Below are positions 10,901 to 21,732 of a DNA stretch of 64,000 nt, piece after piece. A model generated the notes under the pieces. It was not told the DNA's origin and made no database searches. It saw nothing but the letters and a program-made list of their open reading frames with translations. Each line of letters opens with the position of its first letter. Within the stretch, counting starts at the first letter, position 1. This DNA is from Mortierella alpina (taxonomy: Eukaryota; Mortierellomycota; Mortierellomycetes; Mortierellales; Mortierellaceae). Both the position numbers and the translations under genes were made by a program. The stretch is from contig JANATF010000019.1 of assembly GCA_029449245.1 (NCBI GenBank), positions 124,001-188,000 on the forward strand, read 5' to 3'.

Positions 10901-13843
10901 GGACCGTGTGGCGATTACAACCCCTCCGCGCCTTGCATGAAAGAGGATCCTATCACAAAGCGTGTATACTGCGATAAAGGGTTCCCTCATGCCTTTGCAG
11001 AGGAAACGTCCGTCAGCAACAAGGGCTATCCCCTGTACAAGAGACGGGATGATCATCGCACTGTCAATCGACGTGTGGGCCGCCAACAACTCCCTGTCCA
11101 CAACGGCTTCGTGGTTCCCTACAACCTGTACTTGGTTACAAAGTACAATGCCCATATCAACGTGGAAGTCTGCTCCTCTGTTGCAGCAGTCAAATATTTG
11201 TTCAAGTACGTGTACAAGGGCCACGACAAGGCAGAAGTCAAGCTCCACCCGGCTGTCATACGTCTACGAGAGCGCCGACCTCGCACCGCTGGCCAGGATT
11301 TTGACGAGATTGAAGAGTATCAGGATGCAAGATACGTCTCTGCCTGCGAGGCTCTTTGGAGGATCTTCAGTTTTCGCCTCACCGCCCGCTCTCCGTCTGT
11401 GCAGAGACTGCAGATCCACTTGGAAAGCCATCAGCCGATCCTTCTCAATCCCGACTCGGATCTGGCGGTCGAGGTGGACAGAAATCACGACAGTCGTCTA
11501 ATGGCATGGCTCAAGCTCAACCAAGAGGACCCTGACGCTCGGCAGTACACCTATCCCGACATTCCCAAGCATTACACTTGGAACAGCAGGACTCGCGCCT
11601 GGAAAAGGAGGAGAAAAGCCATAAATGTCATCACCCGCATGTACTTTGTGCATCCCAAGGACACTGAGCGCTTTTGTCTTCGACTCCTTTTGAAGGTGGT
11701 CAAAGGTGCGACCACTTTCAAAGACATTCGAACGACCCCTCACCCATATCATCCCGCACTGATTGTCGTACACAACACTTTCAAACAAGCTGCCTTGGCT
11801 CTCGATCTGCTTGACGACGACAAGGAATGGGAACAATGTCTTAGAGAGGCTTCTCTCTCAGAGATGCCTAGAAAAATCCGAGAGCTCTTTGCCGACATCT
11901 TGGTTCAGTGCACACCGTCCGACCCTGAGAAACTCTGGCACCTATTTGCTTACCATCTCTCGGAGGATTATTTGAGGCAACTGAACGAGCGCAATCCAGA
12001 CAATCTTGATCCAGAGGCGTTTCAGGTGGCTCCTCCAGTTGATGCTGCTCCAATCGTGGACGTGCCTGCTGCGGCTCCCCCTGCTGATGCCGCCCCTCCT
12101 GTTGTTGTCAACCCGGCTGATGCCCCTCAAGCTGAGGCCCTTCCTGCCCAGGCCGTTCCTCTGCACCCATATGTCGTGGCCGCTAGGAACGCTGCTCTCG
12201 CACACATCAACAAACTCCTCATCGAGATAGGTTCAAGTCTTGCTGCTTTCGATACCATGAATGCTCTTTATACCGGCGACAATATCGACGAGCACTTGAT
12301 CGAATGGGATGCCCCTCCACCGCCACCTGCAGACAACTCTGCACTATTCAATGCTGGCCAGCGCGCTGCATACGAGATCCTGACAACCGCCATAGAGAAC
12401 CCTGCTGCTCAACGAAAACTCTTCTTTGTTGATGGCCCTGGAGGAACTGGCAAGTCATTCCTCTACAACACACTCATCGCTCATTGTCACAGCCTCGGAA
12501 GAACATCCATCGCCGTCGCTTCGTCAGCCATCGCCGCCCTGATTCTGCATGGTGGTCGCACTGCGCATTCATCATTTAATATCCCAATCAAGATTGATGA
12601 GCATTCTACCTGTAGAATTGAACCGGACGCCGACTTGGCCACCACCATCGCCCAAGCCGCCATCATCATCTGGGACGAGGCCCCAATGTCCCGCCGACAG
12701 CTCTTTGAAGCCGTTGACAGGACCTTCCGCGACATTCTCCAGCCACGCCCCCCTCTTCCTATCGGCACTATCGACAACAGGCCACCTCAAGATCCTTTTG
12801 GTGGCAAGATGATCATCTTTGGCGGTGACTTTCGTCAGGTCACTCCAGTCCTTCCAGGTGCAAGTCAAACCCAAATCGAGAATGCCTGCTTCAAGTTCTC
12901 TCCACTTTGGCAACATGTCGAGACTCTTAGACTCACCGAGAATATGAGGGTCGCTCAGGCTGGGCAGAACCAAGCCTTTGTCGATCTTCTCCTCCGCATC
13001 GGCGAAGGCAGAATGCCTACCGTCACCCACAATGGCAAGAGCGACTACATCAGAATACCGGACGAGTTCCTCTGGCATCCCGATCACGCCAGCAGCACCG
13101 ACAATGAGCTTCGGTTGAAAGCATTCGTCAGGGCCATCTATCCAGACATTGAGAACGGTGCGCTCCCTCCTGATTTTATGGCTGAACGTGCGCTCTTGAC
13201 ATGCCTTAATAACAACGTGGACAAGTTGAACGCTCTTGCGACCTCCATGCTGCCAGGCGAATCAAGGACCTACACCTCACAGGATTCGATTCAAGACAGG
13301 GAATCTGCTGACGCTGCACTCTATGCCCCAGAGTACCTCAGCTCCCTCTCTCCAAAGGGCCTACCCCCGCATAGCCTGGAGTTGAAGGTTGGTCAGCCAA
13401 TCATGCTCATCCGCAACAAGAATCCTTCCCGTGGCCTGTGCAATGGATCGCGCCTCATTGTTCGAGGACTGGGAAGAAAGATTATTTTTGCCGAGATCAT
13501 GACTGGCGTGCACAAGGGCGATCGAATCATGATTGCGCGCGTTCCTCTGACCTCCGCTGATGACGACCGTGCCTCACCCGTCAAGTTCATACGCAGACAG
13601 TTCCCCATCAAGCCTGCTTATGCAATGACCATCAACAAGTCGCAAGGACAAACACTTAACCATGTCGGTCTATACCTTCCACAGCCCGTGTTTGGTCATG
13701 GCCAGATCTATGTGGCTCTTTCACGCTGCACAAACCCGCAGAACTTGAATATCCTCATAGACAATGGCAATATTCCAGGCCGAACTGGAACGTACACGAG
13801 AAATGTTGTTTATAGAAGAGTTCTTTCCACCTTTACCGAATAA
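7953..13843 (+). CDS. Helitron RepHel protein (HUH replication initiator plus Pif1-type helicase)
   Basis: This is the rolling-circle transposase-helicase. Best model: exons 7953-7954, 8068-8145, 8229-9357 and 9413-13843, in frame throughout, 1,879 residues. The start codon would be split by the first intron (AT|G); an alternative donor exists 3' of an ATG at 7953. The N-terminal region has five zinc-knuckle-like repeats of type CxxC....GH.......C (first CTFCGMPGHSRSS, then four NQPGH copies at about 8395-8815). The Helitron N-domain follows, then the HUH motif GLPHVHILLIL near residue 853 and the two-tyrosine motif KYLFKYVYKG near 998. An A/P-rich linker separates these from a Pif1 helicase with Walker A PGGTGKS near 1411, IIWDEAPMSRRQ, FGGDFRQVTPVLPG and NKSQGQTLNHVGLYL. 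All catalytic motifs are present. The 55-nt intron 9358-9412 removes an apparent frame change. Confidence 0.87.
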
Positions 13844-13878
13844 ATTCCACCACACTCTTCCAGATATCAGACTACAAA

Positions 13879-13909
13879 CCCGTGGCATAGACCACGGGCA
13901 GCCCTCTAG
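13879..13909 (+). other. Helitron 3' terminal hairpin and CTAG end
   Basis: A 7-bp stem with a 6-nt loop, seven spacer bases and a terminal CTAG (matching CTRR), followed by T. This is the replication-termination signal of Helitrons. It lies 36 bp after the RepHel stop codon, on the expected strand and side. Confidence 0.85.
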
Positions 13910-14125
13910 TTGAAATATATTATAAAAACTAGTAAACTATGTCTTGTCAGCGGCGTCCCATTATTGTGCTCACAGATGCCGGGAGCGATGAGTTAGTCAA
14001 CCAAAAGGTAAGACGGATGTCTTGGACCTGCGTTTGCTCCTTCTTTCTTCTCCCTCCGCTCCCCCGTCAGTCCACCACCACCACCACAGCCCTTCGTTGC
14101 CATCCTCGCCCTTGCTTGCATCGAC

Positions 14126-14953
14126 ATGAATTACTTTCACTTGGGTAACAGCAGTGCCAAGTGCATCCCAATCAGCACTGCAGCAGCATGCAAGGAAGGC
14201 ACCATCCTGTGAAAGACTAATTGCCATGTCCCCTGCCCTTGCTTAGACACGACGGACAGCTATTTTTTGACTACGCTATTGCCGCTGGACTCTTCCATCG
14301 GATTTGTGATTGGACTCGCTCTGACAAGTGGCATCTGCATAAGCGAGAGAGTGGTTACATCTCATCTCGAAAAGTTTTCACTCAGTCTCTACGAGATGCA
14401 GTTTCGGGAGCAGGACTGGACGCGGACTACTCAACGACTGACCAGGCCAGCGAATTCTACTACTGACAACGCGTCAATAGACACCTCAACCATCCCATCA
14501 TCACCAGCAACATCGAGGAGGCTACCATCTCGTTCCTCAGATATGGATGGAGCGCGGTCAGCGAACAGTGGATCTGGGGCCAGCTTCGATGGGACCACCA
14601 GCTTTGATCCCCAGTCCGCCACAAGCGTAACACCGACAACTGCAACGGCGCTGAAGGGACCTTACAGATCGCATGAGCATCCACAGGTGCTCAGAAGATC
14701 AGGCTCATTCCCTTCACCAGGCATTGGAAGTTCAAGGACGTCCGGTAGAGGATCGGCATCGAAGGCACTGCTAGGCTCACACAAAGCTAGGCAGTGGAGT
14801 GCGAGGAAGCTATTGATGCAAAAGACGGCGCTGTACGGTGTGGTGACCGTTCTACGCTTATGCTACATGCTGCTGGCTATGAGTTTCCATGTTGGCATTC
14901 TGGCAGTGATTGTAAGCGCCTTTTTAGTCTGGTTTCTGGCAGCGTCAAGATGA
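14126..14953 (+). CDS. Ctr-family copper transporter (short, Ctr2-like)
   Basis: Exons 14126-14144 and 14247-14953 give about 241 residues. The start MNYFHLDTTDSYFLTTLLPL matches the N-terminal pattern of short Ctr proteins (Met/His, then aromatic, T-D, P-x-S), followed by the first membrane helix SSIGFVIGLALTSGICISE. A Ser/Thr-rich loop of about 130 residues follows. Then come TM2 with the copper-conducting MxxxM motif (CYMLLAMSFH) and TM3 (VGILAVIVSAFLVWFL). The GxxxG of TM3 seen in typical Ctr proteins is not conserved. An in-frame upstream alternative exists: an exon 13939-14007 (23 codons, good GTAAGA donor) spliced to 14090, which would add 35 residues. The Helitron 3' end lies only 216 bp upstream of the chosen ATG. 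Such proteins move Cu(I) across the vacuolar or plasma membrane. Confidence 0.72.
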
Positions 14954-15176
14954 ACGCGGAACGGCATTAGACCATCTATTAACGCTCCATCTCGTGCTTA
15001 GGTTGGCTCGCTTACTGGCACGCAACTGTGCCTGGATTTCAACGCCATGGAAGGGTATAATATTGTGCTGCTCTTGATTTCGACGGTTGCATGCTGCCGC
15101 AAATCAACCGCCACAAAAAACTAAACGGACCGCGCCCTCTCTCTTTCTATTATACCTTTCTGTCGTCTCTGTCGGC

Positions 15177-15431
15177 ATGTTGACTGGCGCACTGCTCCTT
15201 GGATCCAGTATCGGAGGCAAGTCAGGGTCCTCAGGATATGAACACCTTCGGTCATCTTTAGATGATTCTCGTGACTATGGCGAGTCGCATGAAGACCCCC
15301 TTGCAAGCGCGCCGAGGCCAAGCTTATTTGATCTGGATGATGAAGGAGCAGACGCTCTGCAGGACGACGGGACTGAGACTGTGCCCCTGCGAAGCCATGT
15401 CGCGCTGACCCGCGGACACGATTGCGTGTGA
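15177..15431 (+). CDS. Possible small protein, start uncertain
   Basis: An open frame runs from about 15087 to a stop at 15431; the first ATG in it is at 15177 (84 residues). The frame upstream of that ATG codes a hydrophobic stretch (SLFLLYLSVVSVGMLTGALL) that would be a signal anchor if a non-ATG start or an unseen 5' exon were used. The rest is acidic and Ser-rich. I recognise no family, and the short length and lack of a clean start make this weak. Confidence 0.28.
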   Translation: MLTGALLLGSSIGGKSGSSGYEHLRSSLDDSRDYGESHEDPLASAPRPSLFDLDDEGADALQDDGTETVPLRSHVALTRGHDCV

Positions 15432-16420
15432 ACACGTGACATACGTCAGGCAACGCCACCGCGCTCCAACGCAAAAGGCGACCTGCTCACACCTCGCAGC
15501 CCTTGTCTCATTCACCAAGTAATATATATATACCTCCTTCCTCTCTGTTTGCCTTTCACTCCCCCGGCCCGCCCTTTTTCAGCTGTGTCTTGTGTATTGG
15601 AGCGCCGCTTGTTTCCCGCAAGTCCCCTCACGCATCTCCTTTAATCCACGGGACACGAGAAAGGACTCCATCATCTCCTGCTTCGTTGGTGGCGCTTCTT
15701 GTCGTCTTGTCTTCTTGCCCGTGCTACCCCCATCCTTTTCCCACTTGTCTTTCGTCGCTCTGGATGCTGCCCCAGCTCAGATCCATCACGGTAATGACAA
15801 CAGCTAGAGCTGCCGACTTTCTGTGGCCTTGGAAGGTCCCTCCACCATCGGGCAATTATTGCCTTCCGCTTAGCCTCATACACGACATCGACTCGCGCGC
15901 CCATTCCCAAACGCGAAATCTGGAATTATGCCGCTTTCTCACCCGCTGTTGCCACCCCACTCCACCGATACAGCCCCCACACTCCACCTTCCCCCTTTCC
16001 AACCCACCACGCGCCAGGACCTTCTGTCGTGGCGGTACTATGTACCTTAAAGCTCACAGACTGGCCCCATACCACCTCACCGCCTATGAAATAGGGTTGG
16101 AGGGCGACAGTGCCGCCACCATTCGTGCCAGCCAACGCCACCACGCCACCAAAAACAAAAAAAACACGAACCACAGACATATCTCCATAATACCCGCCAT
16201 ATCTCCATAATACCCGCACACGGCTCTCAACCACGCCACGTCGGCCTTGCTCTGACCCTGCAACTCGGATATCTACCGATCCACCGGGTCAACCCCATAT
16301 TCTAACCAAGACACGTCCTCACTCTACCTTTCGCTCCTTCACACGCATAGTACCGCAACTGCTTCGATTAAAGCCTAGCATTATATTAACCGCGCAAGGC
16401 CCTGGCATCCGTTTTAGCCC
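15432..16420. other. Promoter and leader of the zinc-finger gene
   Basis: About 990 bp, C-rich on the plus strand with many CCAC and CACC runs (15940-16020) and an exact local duplication of a short ATCTCCATAATACCCG segment near 16182-16217. A 235-codon open frame (15503-16210) has the composition of a C/T-rich leader, not of a protein. No gene is supported. Confidence 0.5.
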
Positions 16421-18142
16421 ATGAGCGCCACGACTTTGCCTACGATGGGTCAGCAGGAGGAAGGAAGCAGACCACAGGTCACACATGCCGAGGACCGATC
16501 TGCGCAAGATCAAGTGAAACGAGCTACACCTATCGAGATTCAACCCGCGAAAACGAATACAGTACCCAGTGTCGAGCCAGACGTCCTTCACCAAGCATCA
16601 CAGAAATCGTCGCCTATGGATGAGGATCACATCGAGATACCAGCACAACACGGTGGAACCGATGACCAGGCATTAGAGACAGCCAAGCCAGCATCAGAGC
16701 TTGGATCTATACCGACGATGAGGTCGATTATTGAAGGGTATAACAAGGACAGGACGCAGTATTCGATTATGGATAGAGAGCACAACAGTGAAATTGAGGT
16801 TCAGCGACAGCTTGGTGAGGATCGGGAACAGGAAAAAAGAGGACCCGGCGAGATTAGCCCAAGGCAAGAACAAGGAGAGCTATCCATACCTCATCAGGAA
16901 AGCCTTCACGGGCGCATGTATCAGCCAGAGAACAGTTCCAGGCACGAGGACCGCCATGCGAATAAACAGGCACGAGAATTTGCTCAAGATTCAGGAACGA
17001 AACCAACTATGAGCCATCCTCATCAACGTCCAGAGCAAGAGGAGACCGACAAGACGGTACGCGATGAGCATCGCGTGTTGGCGGATCATAAGGACTCTGA
17101 ATCGCACCATCATGGGGCAGACTGGGAATCAGACGAGAGAATGGGTTCGCCAGAGACCGCGCAGAAGGATTCAATTGAGAGCACCGCTGAAGGCCGGGAT
17201 GCAGCAGTCAAGTCAGGAGATGAGAATTTGGTAGCCAGCAAATCAGAAGACCAGGACATGCCTCTGAGGTCACCAATACTCTCAAGATCTGTATCGCCGC
17301 CTGCAAGTGCCAGTACCCAACAGCAAGCTCGGCGCCATTCAGCCATCGACCATGGCTTGTCTCGCAACCCAGACAAGGTTTCACCGCCTGCGAAACGTGC
17401 GACTACAGATTCGGAGCAATGCGCGCCCACCGCCAAGGTTGCCCGAGTAAAGAGGGAGCTGGGCAAGAAATTGCCCAAGGTGTATCCACCCCGAAAACCT
17501 CGCGTACGGCCTGCCCCTGTAGAGCCGCTGACGATGACCATCAGGACCGACTCTGCTCTTTCGACTCTTGCTAGCGCTGCAGTGGCTATCAAGAACCACC
17601 AAGGCCCGTTGTCAACGCTATCGGTCCCTCAGTCGCCTACAGTGCAGGCTGGTGGTGGTACCTCTGTTGCCACTGCAGATGCCTCATCCGGTTCGACAAG
17701 TTCCACCACAACAGCAACGACATCGACTCCAGCGGCGACTGCAGCTGCAAAAGAAACTGAAGCGGCATCAGCCTCAACAACATCATCAGCAACAGCAACA
17801 GCAGCAACAACAACAACAACAACATCTGCAACGGCTGAGCCTCCACTCATCTCTGGCCGATCACCCTTCAAGGAGCATCTGCCTCAGGATGCAGCAGGAT
17901 ATCGGTGTGAACTCTGCCCCGGAGAGCGGTTTGGGCGTGTGCACGACCTCAAGCGTCATCAGATCTCGAAGCACAACGAGATGACCTGGCCTTGCGATTT
18001 TTGTCACAGGCCGTTTGTGAGAAGGGACGCATTGCTAAGACACTATTCAGTCAAAGCTGCCAGAAACGACGGCGTTCATCCCACGCTGCAGGAGGAAGAC
18101 CGTCTGCAGGAGGCCAAGGCGAGAGCAAAGCTGTTGTCTTGA
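16421..18142 (+). CDS. C2H2 zinc-finger protein, probable transcription factor
   Basis: A single exon encodes 573 residues. The first 330 residues are polar, rich in Glu, Gln, Asp, His and Ser, and probably disordered. A basic patch (KRELGKKLPKVYPPRKPRVR) lies near 345-365 and could be a nuclear localisation signal. A Ser/Thr/Ala tract follows (about 415-480), encoded by CAA/ACA repeats. Two C-terminal zinc fingers end the protein: CELCPGERFGRVHDLKRH, then CDFCHRPFVRRDALLRH. The second has the fungal-type RRDALLRH helix with its last ligand displaced. This is the common layout of fungal C2H2 regulators, with the DNA-binding domain at the extreme C-terminus. The target genes cannot be inferred. 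Confidence 0.85.
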   Translation: MSATTLPTMGQQEEGSRPQVTHAEDRSAQDQVKRATPIEIQPAKTNTVPSVEPDVLHQASQKSSPMDEDHIEIPAQHGGTDDQALETAKPASELGSIPTMRSIIEGYNKDRTQYSIMDREHNSEIEVQRQLGEDREQEKRGPGEISPRQEQGELSIPHQESLHGRMYQPENSSRHEDRHANKQAREFAQDSGTKPTMSHPHQRPEQEETDKTVRDEHRVLADHKDSESHHHGADWESDERMGSPETAQKDSIESTAEGRDAAVKSGDENLVASKSEDQDMPLRSPILSRSVSPPASASTQQQARRHSAIDHGLSRNPDKVSPPAKRATTDSEQCAPTAKVARVKRELGKKLPKVYPPRKPRVRPAPVEPLTMTIRTDSALSTLASAAVAIKNHQGPLSTLSVPQSPTVQAGGGTSVATADASSGSTSSTTTATTSTPAATAAAKETEAASASTTSSATATAATTTTTTSATAEPPLISGRSPFKEHLPQDAAGYRCELCPGERFGRVHDLKRHQISKHNEMTWPCDFCHRPFVRRDALLRHYSVKAARNDGVHPTLQEEDRLQEAKARAKLLS

Positions 18143-18798
18143 ACGGGCTTGGACGTGATTGAATATGGTGTGTTGTGTGAGGCCATTTTTAATGAGGTGT
18201 AAGGAGAGCAGTAAACGTCTTTTATATCCTTCACTTCAAGAACTCTATCATCTACTTCACACTGCAACGCGTTCTCCTGGCCTGCTCATTCAGTCGCACT
18301 CACTTGCATTCCCCTCGCATTCTGTCGCCATTCCTCGACAATGGTGAGTTGGATTGCGCCTACCAGTTCTAGTGCAAAGACAAACTATCAAAGGTCCTGA
18401 TCAGGCGATAATCCATGTACTGCGCGAAAGGATGAACATTAGCCCACAGTTCGCTGTTTGGACAACATCCCTGAGATTCCAGCAAGGCGATCGCAGGACG
18501 GGACAGTGCGACCCAAAGGTACATCTACTGCGCTGATAATCAAACACCGCTTTGTGGTCTAGTCTACTGTACCAAGAGTTGAAGACACTAGGTATTATGT
18601 ACATGCTCTCTGTATGTGAGACAAAAAAGGTGAGGATCCCTTTCACCATCTTCGCCCAAACTTACCGTTAACATTCTGGCATCTGATTGCAGAATCTGAT
18701 AAGAGCTGCTCAGTTTTTTATTTTTTTTTAGTCTTTCTTTTTCGAGTTCTTCACACCTCTCCTTCCTCCCAAACCATCCATTTCTACTCCTCATCGTC
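18143..18798. other. Intergenic region, possibly with a tiny spliced gene
   Basis: 656 bp between two plus-strand genes. It contains an ATG at 18341 followed at once by a perfect GTGAGT donor, and two segments with flanking AG and GT (18450-18518 and 18563-18619) that would join in frame to a 42-residue peptide. The second intron would be only 44 nt, and I recognise no homology. Downstream of 18700, T-rich sequence leads into the oxidoreductase gene. Confidence 0.3.
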
Positions 18799-20354
18799 AT
18801 GTCCACTACAGCACCAGAGAACTCGCTTTCGCAAAAGAAGAATGTCGTCATTGTTGGCGGCTCCTGTGTTGGTAAGCGTCCACACTGGCCATGTAAACCA
18901 ACTGTGTGCAAGTCTGTGCATCAGCTGTCTCACTCCCAATCTCGCGTGCCTGCCTGCCTCTCTATTTTTTCTCTTGATACTTTAGCCATCGCTGCTACAC
19001 TGACAGCCAAGAAGATCCTGCCGTCGACACATCGCCTCATCATCATCGAGAAGCACTCGCACTTTCACTACATGTTTGCATTCCCTCGCGCCTGTGTGAT
19101 CACTGGCTGGGAGAATGAGCTGTTTGTGCCCTACACCAAGCTCTTTGACTCGCCCGAGAAGGGTCAGGTCATTCAGGCGCTTGCTACCAACATCACCAAG
19201 ACCCATGTAGAACTTGACCGGTCCATCGAAGGGTTTGGGACCAATGTCGAGTACGAGTACTTGATTTACGGTACGGGTGCCCGTCACCCAGAGCCTGGCA
19301 ACTTGAACGATCATGACACCAAGGCGGGTGCGATCCAGAGGCTCAAGGAGATGCAAGAAAAGATTAAAAAGTCGACCAAGGTCCTGCTGATTGGCGGTGG
19401 AGCTGTAGGACTCGAGCTGGCGGTGGAGATTCGCGAGCACTTTCCAGAGAAGGAGGTGACACTGGTGCACTCACGAGACCGGTATATGCTCTCGTACAAA
19501 CTGGGTCTTCACCAGAAGGCGGCCGACGCGCTAAAGGAGTTTGGAGTGCGCCAGATCACCAGTGATCGAGTAATCATACCTGAGGGTGGGTTTGTGGATG
19601 ACTTTAAGATGATTGAGGTCGCGACTCGAGACGGGAAGGAAATAGAGTCAGACCTTCAGGTAAGGAAGCAAACAAAAAAGAAGAGAGGAACAGAGTGTGT
19701 GTGAGAGAGAGAGAGCCCATTTGCTGTGGAAAAAGCGCCGCTGGGGCGCTATAGCAAGCCCTTACCGTGTGTTCTTGGTGTCTGCTCTGCTCTTGGTAGA
19801 TCCTCTGCACGGGAATGACTCCTCAGAGCGACTTGCTCAGCAAACTCTCGCCTGGATCTGTGGATCCCAAAAGCCGTTTGGTCAAGACCAAGATCAGTCT
19901 GCAGATCGCCGACGACGCCTTCCCCAATATCTTTACTGCTGGCGATGTTGCTGATCTGGAGGATGTAAAGGTGAGGTTCAACTCTTTTGTGTTTGCTCGG
20001 GCAGCATTGATGAAACAGAAAATGTAGCACGATGTCCTTAACATTGACTTGCTCGCTCTCTAGACCGGTGGCGCTGCATGGCGTCAAGGCGAGCGTTGCA
20101 TGCGCAATATTTGCAAGATGATTGCCAACCCCAAGATCCAGACCGCTCAGCTGGAGCGCCATGTCCCCATGCCACCGCAGATCTTTTTGTACTTTGGTGT
20201 TGCGAGGGCAGCGGCGCAGATCAAGCTGCTTGGCTTTATGATTGCGACCTCGTGGACCTTCCTCCTCAAGCGCTTCTTCAGCTACAATATTCACGCGACG
20301 CGTTCGTGGGACTGGCTCGGCACAACCTTGACCAAGGAGACAGCCGACAACTAG
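18799..20354 (+). CDS. AIFM2/FSP1-like FAD-dependent NAD(P)H oxidoreductase
   Basis: Four exons (18799-18871, 18986-19659, 19800-19970, 20064-20354) give 402 residues, the usual length of this family. The N-terminal dinucleotide fold is VVIVGGSCVAIAA, a slightly altered GxGxxG. The second fold has VLLIGGGAVGLELAVEI, and the FAD-contacting NIFTAGDVAD lies near residue 290. The first intron sits within the nucleotide-binding loop. The family (AMID, or ferroptosis suppressor protein 1) reduces quinones with NAD(P)H at membranes. The C-terminal helix GFMIATSWTFLLKRFF could aid membrane contact. The animal N-terminal myristoylation signal is not visible. Assignment to the family is firm; substrate is inferred. 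Confidence 0.9.
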
Positions 20355-20603
20355 GCATATAGCAGTGTAGTTCTTTCAGGCACACAGATGTATTTTAAAA
20401 AACGCCACCAACAAGAATTCCTCGTGTTGCTCCATTTGAAAAGTACATTCATTCATTCGTTCTTCCGCTTCAGCAGCATCAGTTCTCCAATCTACAATCC
20501 ACAAGTCATCCCTCTAGCTCTTTTTCTCTCGCTCTCTACACCTCAGGGCCCACTTCCATTTCAGCCCACCTTTCTTCCTTTTACATTCTGCACTCAAGCT
20601 GCC

Positions 20604-21174
20604 ATGGGTCTTTTATCTTACTTCTTCACAGAAAGAGCCACCCCTGTGCCAAAAGAGATCTGCTACTACATTGTACGCTTCCCTCACAAAGATTCCTTTT
20701 TTTTCTTGGATGAGACTCCCTCTGCGACCCGACACAGCGAGTTAATGTGCCTTTGTTTTGAAAATCCTCATGAATAGGAGGGATTTTTGGCATGCTATTA
20801 CTTTCAAGAAGCCATGAACCTCGCCGAGAGATTAGACACCACTTCGAGCAAAAGCAACATTCAAGTCGAAGTGACGGCTCATTCACGCAAGGAATGGCAG
20901 GATCGTCTTCAGCAACTGTCCAAAGTAAGCCCCAGCCCCAACTCAAGCCCTTTCTCTAGGGTCCGTGTGTAGTATTAATGTACACATCGAAGACCTAACA
21001 TTGAAAAAAAAAATCGCACTTCTGTAGGAGATTCCAGGGGCACAGGATCATCGCACAAGCCCAGTGATCTGGGAAGGATGCTCAGGGAAACCGCTTCAGT
21101 TCATTGGAGGCTATGACAACTTTATGCACCATGCAAGGACGAAGCACAACGTGGGCCAACAACGCAACGTTTGA
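20604..21174 (+). CDS. Small glutaredoxin-like (thioredoxin-fold) protein
   Basis: Three exons with clean phase-0 junctions (20604-20672, 20778-20924, 21028-21174) give 120 residues. The layout follows glutaredoxins: an active-site-like ACYYFQEAMNLAERL near residues 27-41, a strand-helix unit, then RTSPVIWEG, which aligns with the cis-proline TVP.IF motif, and IGGYDNF, matching the conserved glutathione-binding IGG.D. Only the first cysteine of the CxxC pair is kept (CYYF), so it would be monothiol. It lacks the CGFS of iron-sulfur-linked monothiol glutaredoxins. Function is unknown. The ORFs are short and would be missed by length filters, but the splice phases and motif order support a real gene. 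Confidence 0.65.
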
Positions 21175-21732
21175 AAAAAAAAATTAAAGGATCGGGGAAA
21201 CCCGCATTATGTGTAGACTCGGTTGTCTGCAACCTACCCTTCTCTTGTGTGAACGAATGCGCAGTGTCGATATCTTCATGGTATATGCACAGATCGGGCA
21301 AAAGGCATGCAGTTGGGACAAAGTCCCATGTATGACGGGTGCCGCGTCCTCGATGGCGTGATAGCTTCCACTGAGGACATCTGCTGCTCTCTTCCGCTTT
21401 TCCTTTCAATCCCTCTTTTGGGCATCAGGGTAGTAATTATCCTTCGTGGCGCCTCTCGAACAATCGGAACCGCTTATGCCACACACGGACGGGGTGCGAC
21501 AGAGTTGTGAAAAAAAAAAGAGAATTGTATTATAATGCTCAGTTGGGTGTGAATGAAAAGAACTGCATCGGGTGGAAGGTGTCTATTGCTGCAGGCATGT
21601 TTCCTTCATCAGCCTTTTGTGTTTGCCAGAATAATAGGAGTGAACTGCGCAAGATTCCTTATGGCTGAATTCGGAAGAGAAAAGGGTCGTTTTGTTGAAT
21701 GTGCCTTTTTTTTTGGTGATCCAACTCTGCGG
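21175..21732. other. Region between converging genes, no gene seen
   Basis: About 560 bp between the end of the glutaredoxin-like gene (+) and the end of COX17 (-). Two A-rich tracts (21174-21184 and about 21510-21519) could belong to 3' ends. No coding signal. Confidence 0.5.

Larger units (their letters stand above)
7601..13909 (+). mobile_element. Autonomous Helitron (rolling-circle transposon)
   Basis: The element carries one RepHel gene (7953-13843). Its 3' end is textbook: a 7-bp hairpin (CCCGTGG at 13879-13885, CCACGGG at 13892-13898, 6-nt loop), then seven bases, then CTAG ending at 13909, followed by host T. The proposed 5' end is TC at 7601 preceded by host A, giving the expected A/T target. 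No target-site duplication is expected for Helitrons. Just inside the 5' end are TTAGC repeats and a GC-rich stretch (about 7650-7800) with several short palindromes. The gene is uninterrupted except by plausible introns, so the element may still be active or be very young. The 3' end is more certain than the 5' end. Length would be about 6.3 kb, normal for fungal Helitrons. Confidence 0.82.

Noticed and set aside
10211-11248. 345-codon open frame on the minus strand inside the Helitron
   Set aside because: It is antisense to the conserved Rep region of RepHel, has no domain of its own, and arises from codon bias of the real gene.
15503-16210. 235-codon plus-strand open frame upstream of the zinc-finger gene
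   Set aside because: Composition follows the C/T-rich leader DNA; no conserved motif or periodic structure.
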